37,500 nucleotides of DNA, from contig CAUYUJ010001295.1 in the NCBI GenBank assembly GCA_963575745.1, positions 1-37,500 of the forward strand, in the 5' to 3' direction. The notes below the pieces were generated by a model. The model was not told the DNA's origin, ran no database searches, and saw only the letters and a program-made list of their open reading frames with translations. Numbering within the stretch: position 1 is the first letter of the stretch; every line of letters begins with the position of its first letter. Origin of the DNA: Prorocentrum cordatum. Lineage: Eukaryota; Sar; Dinophyceae; Prorocentrales; Prorocentraceae. This document shows positions 9,881 to 19,481 of this stretch, one piece after another. The position numbers were made by a program, and so were the translations under genes.

Positions 9881-10437
9881 AGACTTTTTAGCCAGCGGCA
9901 CAGAAGGACCTAAGGAGCGGTAGGCTGGTGGAGGTGTCAATTGCGAACGAACTTCATAGAACGCGCCATGGTGAAAAAGTCCTGTCACGACCATGCATAT
10001 TGGTAGTGAAAAACGGGAGGCGCTCCAATGCCAACGTGGAGCAGCCCAAAAAAAACAGGGAACATAAGTGCGACGCCGGTAGTTTGAAGCGCAAGCAGCA
10101 ATCTGGTGCGAATTGAAGCCTCGAGAGACAGCAACGAAAAAGAACTGCAAGGCTGTCAGACCAGCCAACTTGGTGGCGGTGCGTACACGCAAGGAACGAC
10201 GCGACAGAGCACGGCCACCAACCTTGCAGCGAGCAATCAACAGATTCAGCGACCGTACAACAGGGTGCATGAGGTCGGCAAGATAAAGGTAACACGCGGC
10301 CGAGGCTGGCTAAGCCTCAAGCGACAAAACAAAGCTCCACACGGGCGACCGCGAGCAGCAACCGCGAAACGCGGCCTCGCACACGGGTGAGGGACAGGCG
10401 CGAGCATGGCCGAGCGCGCAGTGCAGACGCCAGCGCT

Positions 10438-10920
10438 AAAACAGCAAGCCACAACAAGAACCAGAGCCGCGAAAGGCCACCAGCGAGGCAGGCGAAAGCA
10501 AAACCAACAAGATGGGGCAACGAACAAGGCCCAGGAGAGACTCTACTCACCACGGCAAAGGTCGCACCACTCCGACCAAACCGCGACAGAGTAAAACAGA
10601 AGACGAGCAAGGCGAACTCCCCAACGGGATACGCCAACGCTCAAACAGAAGGAGACAGACCGCCGCGGTGGGGACGGCCCGGAAGGAGGAGAAGAGATAG
10701 GGGGGGAAAGCAGCAAGAGCAAAAGCAAGAGAGGTGCCCGGAGAGGCGACGGCGGAAGGCCCCACGACACGGCCGACCCGCGGCCGACCGACGACAGCGA
10801 GGCGAGCGACCCCCGCGACCCAAAGAGGGAGGGGGACCGACGAACCACCGCGGAAGACCGCTGCCGGAAGAGCAGGCCGACAGACAGCTGAAAGCCCAGC
10901 AGGGGCAGCGAACTGCAGCC
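10438..10920. other. T-depleted tract (strand asymmetry)
   Basis: By hand count only about 16 of 480 plus-strand bases between 10441 and 10920 are T. 10736-10861 and 10438-10511 contain none. The bases are A, C and G in comparable amounts. It contains an Arg/Pro/Gln/Lys-rich open frame on the plus strand (10387-10962), kept open because TAA, TAG and TGA all need T, so it is not evidence of a gene. Confidence 0.9.
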
Positions 10921-11006
10921 CAGGTGCGGCCACGCACGCCCAGGCGCGACGCCAGGATGTAAAAAATCATAAAGGCCGCGGCCAAGCCGACCCGCACCCC
11001 ATGTCA

Positions 11007-11064
11007 CGGCGACACACACGCACACACACGCACATACACACACCGAGACGCACAGACACACTTT
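11007..11064. repeat. (CA)n-rich tract
   Basis: CA dinucleotides with G interruptions, continuing the T-poor character of the preceding region. Confidence 0.9.
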
Positions 11065-11235
11065 TTGGCGTCGCGGCCCTGCGCGCAGCGACAGGGCGTA
11101 GACGGTCGGAATACAGCAAATCGAGCGCGCACGTCTAAGCCCGCCCGAGCACTCAGAGACCACTCAGGGTCTCGGCACCGTCGGCAGCCGTAACCGTCTG
11201 GACATGGACGGCGGAGGGCAGCAGTGGATGAACGT

Positions 11236-11339
11236 CACACACACACACACACACACGCACACAGGCACTTCTCCCCCTGCCCCACCCCCTGAAACACACA
11301 CACACACACACGCACACACACACACACACACACACAACA

Positions 11340-11419
<80 letters not shown>

Positions 11420-11440
11420 ACGCACACGCACACGCACACA

Positions 11441-11472
<32 letters not shown>

Positions 11473-11474
11473 CA
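11236..11474. repeat. (CA)n microsatellite, about 240 bp
   Basis: Long CA tract, with one short non-CA break near 11265-11295 and CACG variants towards the end. Smaller CA tracts follow at about 11580-11612 and 11812-11838. Confidence 0.97.
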
Positions 11475-11839
11475 CTCTTTGGCGCGTTCGCGGGCGGGGC
11501 GAGGGAGCCACTCACCGAGAGGAAGCCGCCACTGGCGCGCGCGTGTCGGGCTAAGAAGGACGGGGACGAGGCCAGTATCCACACAAGCACATACACACAC
11601 ACACACACACACGTTCTTTCCAGGACTAAACCTCGAGCCTCGGATATATACCGCGGCAGCGCTGCCCGCGGGCCAGGCCGACTCCCACCGGCGAAACCTA
11701 CGGCGGGCACGAAGGCCAGGACGCACTCGCAGACCATCGCCCACATGATACCCATGAACACCGCCTCACACGACCTCGTAGAATCGATAGACATGGACAC
11801 ACGCACACACTGCCACACACACACACACACACACACACA

Positions 11840-12300
11840 TGCAAACATTGACAGGAAGAGGAACACGTTTTTGCCGTGGAGGGAGCCTTATGCAGGCTTT
11901 GAGCAGATGCCGAAGGCGCACTGGGCGGTGCCGCCTACGGCCAGTGTTGCAAACAGCGGGCAACAGCAGTACAAGCCGAGTCCTGCTTCTGCAAGGGCCG
12001 TCGTCAAAAATAAGCCTGGCGAAGGACCCAACCATCTGCAGTTTTTTTGTTGTCCGCTCGGCTCGGCTCTGCGATGGGGGGCGCATACGGTCAGACACAT
12101 GCTGCGCACGGTGCGATCCTGCGTGGGCACTCGCACGTCCCTCTGCAGATTGACGAACATCACAAAGGGTATGCTCAAGGTGGCTCTCAGCCATTTGGCG
12201 AGAGGGTGCCCCGTGGAGCGGGAAGGCGCCCGCGTCTGCACTGCAGGGAAAGGGCAGGGAAAGAGGGAGGAAAAGGTGCGCTTTCCTAAGCACTGCTCCA
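11840..12300 (-). other. Unique block, possible decayed coding sequence
   Basis: No tandem repeats here, unlike the flanks. On the minus strand a 137-codon open frame (12301 to 11888) includes the hydrophobic stretch IPFVMFVNLQRDVRVPTQ, which looks protein-like. I cannot assign a family. No splice sites, start context or second exon were established, so this may be chance. Confidence 0.25.
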
Positions 12301-12459
12301 TACAGGGCAGGTTTTAATACATAGGATGTTCTATATATAGGAAGTTTAAAATCATGATTGAGTTATGCATAAATGTATGCCTAACCTCATCCTTGTATGT
12401 ATTAATCAACCCTGTATTTTTGTTCATGGTCCGCACGCGGAGCATGTATCTTAACCGGC

Positions 12460-12690
12460 GCCGTAGGGAGCTCCAACCGAAGGCACCAGTGGCAGTGTTT
12501 ATACGCGTCTCCCCCACCCAGTACAGCGCTTCGTGGCCCTATGGGAAGGTCCCCCGAGGGCCTTAATGGCTTTAGTTGCGTGCGTCTCCCCCGCTCAGTA
12601 CAGCACTTCTTGGCCCCATCGGGAGCTCCTCTGACGGCCCCAGTGGCGGTGTTCGCATGCGTCTCCCCCGCTCAGTACAGCGTTTCCAAC
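12460..12690 (-). repeat. REP1 array, inverted orientation
   Basis: Three units of about 80-90 bp carry CAGTACAGCG/CAGTACAGCA, GTCTCCCCC and GGGAGCTCC. Read on the minus strand, the units contain CCACTGG, GGAGCTCCC and TGGGGCCA blocks, as in the plus-strand REP1 arrays at 25570, 27262 and 29762. The family is therefore dispersed in both orientations. Confidence 0.65.
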
Positions 12691-12705
12691 ACTGCGGAAA
12701 GGAAA

Positions 12706-12752
12706 GAAAAGGAGGAGGAGAAGGAGGAGGAAGAGGAGGAGGGGGAGGAGTA
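12706..12752. repeat. (GGA)n microsatellite next to REP1
   Basis: Short imperfect GGA tract directly after the inverted REP1 array. The same neighbour relation is seen at 25848, 27340 and 30010. Confidence 0.9.
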
Positions 12753-13099
12753 GAGAGAGGAGAGGGGGGGGGGCTGATACGAAAACGCCCAAAATCATTT
12801 CATATAGTTTAAATCACACCCTAAAGTAATAACCGAAATGAAAAAAAAAAAACTACATACAAAACTGAACAAATCCCGGGTCCGCGCAAACCGACTCCAA
12901 CGAGTCCGGGCGCCCCACTTACCATCGGTGTGCTCCCAAGGGGGGCCACACAACTGGGCGACGCAATCAAGATAATCAAACGAAGAAGAAAAAGAAAAAG
13001 AAGGGGGACAGAAGCGGGGGGGAGGGATGAGCGCAACCCTTCTGGTTGTCCAGGGGGCGCCGGGAGCTGACGGAGAGACCGCACGCGCTATGCCAACGG

Positions 13100-13103
<4 letters not shown>

Positions 13104-13140
<37 letters not shown>

Positions 13141-13162
13141 AAAAAAAAAAAAAAAAAAAAAA
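13104..13162. repeat. (GA)n followed by poly(A)
   Basis: About 32 nt of GA dinucleotide followed by about 27 A. A polyadenylated retrocopy would be expected to have coding sequence upstream; none was seen. Confidence 0.95.
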
Positions 13163-13317
13163 CGGCAAAGCAAAAGCAACCTAACAGCGATGTGTAGAAG
13201 CATATCTGAAAGCATTCCCCTTAAGATTCAGATGAAAATCCAGTTGTAGAATTCTGCTGTTCTCGCAGTCGTAGTCGCATTCGCGATGACAGTCGCAGCG
13301 GCAACGGCAGTCGCAGT

Positions 13318-13634
13318 CACAGCCTCAGCCTCAGCCTGCCTCAGCCTCAGCCTCAGCCTGCCTCAGCCTCAGCCTCAGCCTGCTTCAGCCTCAGCCTCAG
13401 TCTGCCTTCAGCCTCGGCCTCAGCCTCAGCCTGCCTCAGCCTCAGCCTGCATCGGCCTCAGCCTCAGCCTCAGCCTGCCTCAGCATCAGCCTGCTTCAGC
13501 CTCAGCCTCAGCCTGCCTCAGCCTCAGCCTCAGTCTGCTTCAGCCTCAGCCTCAGTCTGCCTTCAGCCTCGGCCTCAGCCTCAGCCTGCCTCAGCCTCAG
13601 CCTGCCTCGGCCGCAGCATCAGCCTGCCTCAGCA
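13318..13634. repeat. (CAGCCT)n-derived minisatellite
   Basis: CAGCCT hexamers interrupted by GC, grouped into higher-order units such as CAGCCTCAGCCTCAGCCTGC. A segment around 13393-13420 recurs near 13552-13580. Any Ser/Ala/Leu/Gln frame is an artefact. Confidence 0.93.
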
Positions 13635-13635
13635 T

Positions 13636-14150
13636 TCAAAATGTGGCCCAGGAATGAAGTTCTGGGAACTAGAAGAACACGAAGTGGCCTACAGTTGGCT
13701 CCGGGCATTCAAAACAGTTGGCTCCGGGCATTCAAAATCATGCCTAGGAATGGAGTTCTGGGAACTTGAAGAGCACGAAGTGCCCTACAATTGGCCCCGG
13801 GCATCCAAAATAATGCCGGGGAATGGAGTTCTGGGAACTCGAAGACCACGAAGTGGCCTACAGTTGGCTCCGGGTACTCAAAATGTAGCCCGGGAGTGGA
13901 GTTCTGGGAGGTCGAAGAGCACGAAGTGTGTGACAGTTGACGAAAAACAAACCCGGCTTTGTTCCCGGTTCTCCAGAATGTGGCCCGGGAATGGAGTTCT
14001 GGGAGGTCGAAGAGCACGAAATGTATGACTGTTGGCGAAAAGCGAGCCCAGCTCTGTTCCCGGTTCTCCAGAATGTGGCGCGGGAATGGAGTTCTGGGAG
14101 GTCGAAGAGCACGAAGTGTGTGACTGTTGGCGAAAAACGATTCCCGGTTC
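13636..14150. repeat. 73/93-bp tandem repeat, two subtypes
   Basis: Six to seven units share GGAATGGAGTTCTGGGA and GAAGAGCACGAAGTG. The first units (to about 13870) are about 73 bp and end in CAGTTGGCTCCGGGC. Later units (from about 13870) are about 93 bp, add an insert with CGAAAAACAAACCCGGCT, and use GGAGGTCGAAG instead of GGAACTCGAAG. Unit lengths are not multiples of three as a set, so frame is lost between units and coding is unlikely. Confidence 0.85.
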
Positions 14151-14602
14151 TCCTCCCCGGCACCCGCCCAGACCCCCCTGAGGAGTCATGATGCTCTCTT
14201 TTGACCCTACTAGAAACCTATCAGCAAACGCTGTTAGGTAAAAAAATGAAGCTACGGTGAGGCGGAAGGAAAGCTGCCACGCCACGACCGCCTTCAGACG
14301 ATGAGATAATGAATCCTGTAGGTGTTAACTGCTGCCCTAACGGGCCGCGCTGGCGCATTGCTCGGCCAGGCGCGCGCGCGAAGGCCGCGCCGTCTGCCAG
14401 CGCCTGCGGCCGAGCGCCCATGGCGGAGGCCTGCCCGTGCCGCGCTGCGCTGGCGGCCCTGAGAGGTCGCGCACAGCCCGAGAGCACGGAGGGCAAACGC
14501 GCGCGGCGGCGCCCCGTCTAGCAGTAGAAATCCATCCAGCCCTGATGCCGAAGGGCCCTGGCGGAGACAAGCGCGTGCACGGCAGAGCCGCGTCAGGATG
14601 GG

Positions 14603-14656
14603 GCAGTAGGCGCAGTGGCGTAGGTCGTCATGTTCATGCTCGGAGCCAAAGAGGCA
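14603..14656 (-). pseudogene. LINE C-terminal zinc-finger motif
   Basis: Reads C-L-F-G-S then EHEHDDLRHCAYC, followed by PILTRLCRA. This matches the C-x3-C-x(7-8)-H-x4-C type finger found at the end of many LINE polyproteins. The second Cys is Ser here, another sign of decay. It lies about 310 bp before the last stop codon of the element. Confidence 0.7.
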
Positions 14657-15479
14657 CGGCGGTGCCGACTTGGTAGTCCAGCCACCCAGGGGCGCCTTAA
14701 GCACAGCCCACACGCAAGGCGGCACCATTGGGCCAGGGCGGCGGAGGGCACCTTCGAGGCGCTGCCCCCGGCGCCCTAGCAGTTCCAGCACCGCTCGCAA
14801 GAGCAAGCGGCCCAGTCAGGTGCCGGAAAGGGCCCTGCGTGTCACAAGTGCACAGTACCTCTCCGCATCGGCGTTGCCAGCGCTGCCTCGGAATGGGGGG
14901 GGCGGCAGAGCCTTGCAGGAGCAAGTCCACGGAGAGCCCCTGGGTCGTCGCCACCGTTTCGAGCGGGCTCTGCATCTCGAGTGCCGCGCTGGTGAAGTTG
15001 CCGTCGAACCATGGGGCCCAGGCGGCGAGGCGCTGCAAGTGGCCCAAGGAAGAGCGGGCGCGTTCAAGACGCCGCGCACGACAGGTCGGATGTGACCCCA
15101 AGGATAAACACGACATTTGGCCCCCGCGCCATGGCCTGTGCATTGGGGAGCTCAGACGCGAATCCCAAGCTCCGCGGGTGCTGCAGGCGGCCCGGGGTGG
15201 CCCAGCCCCGGGCCCCGGGGAAGAGAGCCGTGAGGACCCGTTGTTCTGTCTGCGGCCAGTGCGGGGGTAAGCGGCCCAGCTGCACCTCGACACCTGCGAG
15301 CGGCAGGATGCACATGCGGCGCGCTGCCAGCGTTGCGAACAAGCCCCCGCCGCTCTTGCGCCACGTCCACGCGCGGCCCTGCATCTTCTGGAAGGCGCGC
15401 CCCTGGGCAGGGCCCAGCCAATAGCCGCGGTGCCTCGCGCGGCCTGCGATGGCGAAGGCGCCCCACTGGACCGCGGCTG

Positions 15480-16190
15480 CGGCGACCGCTGCACAGACTT
15501 GGTCGCGAGCGTGCAGGGAGAGGGGCACGATGATGGGTTTGCTGTTGCATAGGCGGAGACCAGAGACGAGGCCGCACTAGAAGATCGGCCCCAACTGCCC
15601 ACAATCTGCGGGGCCCCTGCGGAGGACGAGGGCGATATCACCCGCGCAAGCACGAAGGACCACATCCAAGCAAAGGCGGCGAATCCGTCGCAAGACCACG
15701 TCAGAGACGATGGCAAACAGCAGGGGGATAGAGGGCAGCCCCGTCGAACTGCCGCGGAGGCGCTAAAGCCGGCGCCTGTAGACCCGCATAATGAGAGGTG
15801 ACAGAAATTGCCGGCGTAGAGGATGGCCGCGAAGCGCTGAACCAAGGGGCCAGCCCCGCTCCGCCAGGACACGCTGGAGGAATGTCTGGTCGAGGCCCGG
15901 GAAGGCCGCCTCGAAGTCCAGGGAGACCGCCAGGGGGAAGTCTTCCAGGCACGCGTCGGTTACCATCTCCTCTTCGACGTCGATGACGTTGACCAGCAAG
16001 GCGCACCCACGCAGGAAGCCGCGCTGCTCCATGGAGACTCCGGCCTCGATCATCGGCTCAACACGCAGGCGCATTGCCATGCAGAACATACGGATGTCAG
16101 TATTGGTAAGGTTGAGTGGCCGCACATTGCCTGCCGGGTAGACCGCGGCGCCGTCAGCCCGCGTCGAAGCGGGCCCCTGCGGCAGGAATA
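15480..16190 (-). pseudogene. LINE reverse transcriptase domain, inactive
   Basis: FLPQG (16188-16174), RPLNLTNTDIR (from about 16122), QRGFLRGC with NVIDVE (RT block 2a), and motif A SLDFEAAFP with its catalytic Asp codon at 15918-15916 lie in one frame. The frame then shifts; ILYAGNFCHL and motif B RRGCPLSP are in another. Motif C returns to the first frame as CAGDIALVL at about 15645-15619. The canonical form is F/YADD, so the first catalytic Asp is Gly (codon GGT at 15640-15642). Frame shifts and the lost Asp both indicate a dead copy. Confidence 0.85.
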
Positions 16191-16949
16191 ACATGGCGCT
16201 TTCATTAAATCGCGCCACGCCTCCCGGACCAGGTCGAGCCCAGCGGGGGCGATCATTTCCTCAAAAGGCATCGTGGAAAGCGTCGGCGGCAAAGCCCACC
16301 GCCTTGCGCCACGCCTTGAGGGGGATGCCGCCCCGACCCGGCGAGGAATTCCCAATCTGGCGAATCGCCCGCCGGAACACGCGCCGCGGCACCGCGAGGC
16401 GGGGCAGGTGGTCGGCGTAGTCGGCCGCGAGTTGCAGCACGTCCGCCTGCAACCAAGCGTCCAGGAGGGACGCGCCCATGCCCTCGCGGCGGAAGACCTC
16501 GGACCAATGGCTGCGGAGAATGCCGAGCATCTCCCGGGGGTCCGTCGTCGCCTCCCCAGAGGGCATGTCCAGCGCGAAGTGTTGGCATCTGCGGCCTGGG
16601 GCGAGCTTGCAGACCAGCTGCCGGTTCCGTCGCCGCAGGCGCGCTGCTTGGGCTGGCCCCAGCTCGCGGAGGTCATCGCGCAGCTTGCGCAGCTCCTGCA
16701 CGGCGAAGTTTCGCTGCAGCTCCATCGCATGACGTCGGAACCGAGTAAGTAAGTAAGCCGACGACCCGGCGGGGACGTGAAGTCGCAAGGATTGCAAGCG
16801 CCAGTGCGGTTGTCCAGCTGCTCAGCCGGGGGGGCGGAACCTACCTGCGCAGCCAGAGCCATCTCCGCCTGGCGCATCGCCTGCTTCAGCAACTGGAGCC
16901 GGGCCAGGGCGCGAGCGTCGGGGCTGCCTCGAAGGAGCTCCTGCCAGGC

Positions 16950-17815
16950 TAATGCGACCTGCCGGGGGAAGTCCGGGTGCTCCAGGGTCTGGTCTCCGAG
17001 GAGCGCCGGCCGGTCTGGGCGAGGGTGCGCAGAGCAATTCCGAAGTTCAGCGGGCGGTGCTGGGACAAGTCGGGGCACCGCGCCAACGCAGTGCAGGCGC
17101 AGGCCTTGTCAAGGTACTCGACGGAGTACTGGTTGCAGTAGATGCGGTCGAGTCGCGCCGTGGTGTCTGGCGCCGCGTACGTGGGCTCCGGCTCGTAGAG
17201 TACGTGGATGCCGTGGGGGACCTCCACCAAGGTGTGCCAGCTAGTGGCGTCGCAGGAGCCCTGATGGCCGGTGGCCGTGCCCGTCGAGATGCAGACGAGC
17301 TCGGGAGGACGGAGAACGCGGTTAAAGTCCTCCCCGAGGATGCTTAAAGCCACCTTTCGAGGACGGAGGTGGTGGGCCAGCCGATGCCGCAACGCCTCGC
17401 GGAGCTCGAAGTTGGAGGGGGCGCGCTGGGCGGGGTCGCACCCCGCCTCCACGATGTCCTCGGCAGGCGTGGAATCCCCCGGGTGGAAGTACACCACGTA
17501 GATCGAGGTCGCCGCACCGCCGCGCGGCCAGGAAATATAATCTCGAAGTGGACTCGGCGTGAGAACAGCTTGAGGAAGTCCGTCTTGACAGCGATGCCAA
17601 CACCAGCCGTCCCAGATGAGGGGCCCGGGGGCCACCATGATGTGCAACTGGGGGGCTCGCGCCAGAGGGCGCCCCGGTCGGCTGCGCCACGGCTCTCGGA
17701 CCAGACGCCCACGTCGTGCGCGGCCATCAGCCGGTGCACCTGCCGAGAGTTATCCCGGCGGCGGAAGCTGTTTGCGGCAAAGAGCGCCTGCGCGTTCCAG
17801 CTCGCCAGGGAGATC
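16950..17815 (-). pseudogene. LINE endonuclease (EEP/APE) domain, frameshifted
   Basis: Nicks target DNA in LINE retrotransposition. The N-terminal motif LASWNAQALF (catalytic Asn region) lies at about 17805-17775. VKTDFLKLFSRRVHFEIIFPG follows near 17590-17530 in the same frame, then a frame shift near 17520 gives YVVYFHPGDS. GEDFN (canonical GDFN) and RLDRIYC (canonical SRLDRIY) are recognisable. The final SDH motif reads S-Q-H in CPDLSQHRPL near 17055, so the catalytic Asp is replaced. Together with the shifts this makes activity unlikely. Confidence 0.82.
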
Positions 17816-17844
17816 TTACCGAGGTATTGGCCGTGCTGTGGGGG

Positions 17845-18080
17845 GGCGTCGGGCTGCGTCGGGCTGCGTTGGGCTGCGTCGGGCTGCGTCGGGCCGTGTC
17901 GTCGGGAGGTTGTTGGGTCGTCGTGGGGTCGCCGGGGATCCGCATGGTTGCCATCGCGGGGTCGCCGAGTAGGCGTCGAGACGTCGACGGGGGCGTCGGG
18001 AGGTAGATGCACGGGTGGCGGAGGGTTGCGGCGGGCTGCGTCGGGCCGTGTCGGGCCGCGTCGGGCCGCGTCGCCGGGTG
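17845..18080. repeat. GTCGGGCTGC minisatellite
   Basis: 10-bp units GTCGGGCTGC/GTCGGGCCGC, dense at 17847-17895 and 18030-18065 with degenerate GTCGGG-rich sequence between. It abuts the 5' edge of the LINE C-terminal half. Confidence 0.88.
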
Positions 18081-18480
18081 CTCTCCAGATCTGCATGGGC
18101 CGTCATAGTGCCGTGCAATACGCGCCGCAAGGCCTGCCGACGCAGGATCTGAATGGGGACGTCTCCCGACAGCTAAACGGCGGCGCTGTCGCTGCAGGGG
18201 CGCACCCAAGGAACTTGATAGAGAGGCAGGACTGAAAACTGCGGGCGGATACGCGGCAGAGGGTGAAGCGGCACGTGCTCGAACGTAGGAGAAGAGGGAC
18301 AGCGCGAGGGCGGTGGCGCACGCGCGGCCCTCCGAAAACTAAGCGCCCGATCGCCAAGAGCCGAAATCTGGCGCACCTAAGGGGCCACATCTTTACTTCC
18401 TACGGCTAAACACCCCCACGTCCCCACCTAGCCAGCCGATGTAATTCCGCCGTCCTAACTGCCCAAAAAAAACACCAACT
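18081..18480. other. Unassigned DNA
   Basis: Unique sequence with no recognised repeat or protein motif, inside the 2-kb stretch that separates the two LINE halves. Confidence 0.45.
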
Positions 18481-18582
18481 CATGCTTTTTCTCGCCAGCA
18501 TGTCGTCGACTTGGGAAAAGCGCAACGGGAATGTGACGGAATGAACGTCGTTTGGGTAACCCCAGCAGGTGGTCGCGCCCGA

Positions 18583-18604
18583 CCTTTTTTAAAAAATATG
18601 TTTA

Positions 18605-18636
<32 letters not shown>

Positions 18637-18639
18637 ATA

Positions 18640-18670
<31 letters not shown>

Positions 18671-18672
18671 AA

Positions 18673-18763
<91 letters not shown>
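18583..18763. repeat. A/T-only island: (TA)n, (AAT)n, poly(T), poly(A)
   Basis: About 180 bp almost without G or C in a GC-rich region: TTTTTTAAAAAATATG, then TA repeats, AAT repeats, a run of 10 T and more than 100 A. Assembly errors in length are likely. This strand order (T run, then long A run) would also allow snap-back folding. Confidence 0.95.
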
Positions 18764-18764
<1 letters not shown>

Positions 18765-19375
18765 GATGTCAACGTGTTTCTCGTCAACATGGATTCGCTC
18801 GTCGTCGACGCTGCGAAAAGTGTGGCAGGAACGGGACGCGGCGCACATCGCGCGCGGACGCCTGGCCAACCCTACGCGGGACCCCCCGTCCTGCCTGTCA
18901 AAAAACACTGCAAAGTCAACGTTGATTTTGCCAACATGTACTTTCTCCTCGTCGGCGCTGCGAATCGCGCAAAAGGGATTGCGACGCGGCGCATATCGCG
19001 CGGGGACGCCTGCTCGTCAGCATGGACTTTCTTGTCGTCGACGCTGCGGCCCGTCAGGTTGAGGAGCTGGGCGGGCGGCAAGTCATAATGCCTGAAGCAA
19101 GTGCGGTTCGAACAAGTGCCTCAGGAGCCCCCCACGAGGTCGAAAAAAGGCGTCCAGGACGTCCTGGGGGGGGGGCAACACAAATATTGATTTCACTTTG
19201 GTGTTTGAGGGATTGTCAGGCTAGCACCTACTTGTGTTGACAATGTTCCAACCCGGAAGATAGATCCAAGAGGCCCTCAGGCGTACACCAGAAAGCTCCC
19301 AGGACGCCCCACGAATTCCCAAGAGGCATTCTCCTCTTCCTCCTCACTTTCTCCCTCCCTCCCTCTCTCCTTCCC

Positions 19376-19481
19376 CTCCTCCTCCTCCTCCTCCTCCTCC
19401 TCCTCCTCCTCCTCCTCCTCCTCCTCCTCCTCCTCCTCCTCCTCCTCCTCCTCCTCCTCCTCCTCCTCCTCCTCCTCCTTC
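19376..19481. repeat. (CTC)n microsatellite
   Basis: About 105 bp of uninterrupted CTC trinucleotide, preceded by a degenerate pyrimidine tract from about 19330. Confidence 0.97.

Larger units (their letters stand above)
14294..17840 (-). mobile_element. Non-LTR (LINE) retrotransposon, C-terminal half, decayed
   Basis: Minus-strand remnant of a LINE polyprotein, in order: APE-type endonuclease, linker, reverse transcriptase, post-RT region and C-terminal zinc finger. The reading passes through all three minus frames with at least seven shifts, so it is a pseudogene. Recognisable islands are KISLASWNAQALF at the start, GEDFNRVL, ARLDRIYCN, RPLNLTNTD, SLDFEAAFPGLD, RRGCPLSP and CLFGSEHEHDDLRHC. 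The final frame ends HYLIV-stop at 14294. In life such elements copy themselves by target-primed reverse transcription. The domain set is typical of LINEs; the dinoflagellate affinity rests on my memory of similar proteins. The 5' edge coincides with a minisatellite. Confidence 0.88.

Noticed and set aside
10387-10962. 191-codon Arg/Pro/Lys-rich frame on the plus strand
   Set aside because: All stop codons contain T and the tract is nearly T-free, so an open frame is expected by composition. No homology recognised.
11153-11866. 237-codon frame rich in Cys and Val on the minus strand
   Set aside because: Encoded by the CA/GT microsatellite. Flanking residues show no domain.
13104-13162. Poly(A) run as the tail of a retrotransposed gene
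   Set aside because: The run is preceded by a GA microsatellite and no coding remnant, and no target-site duplication was found.
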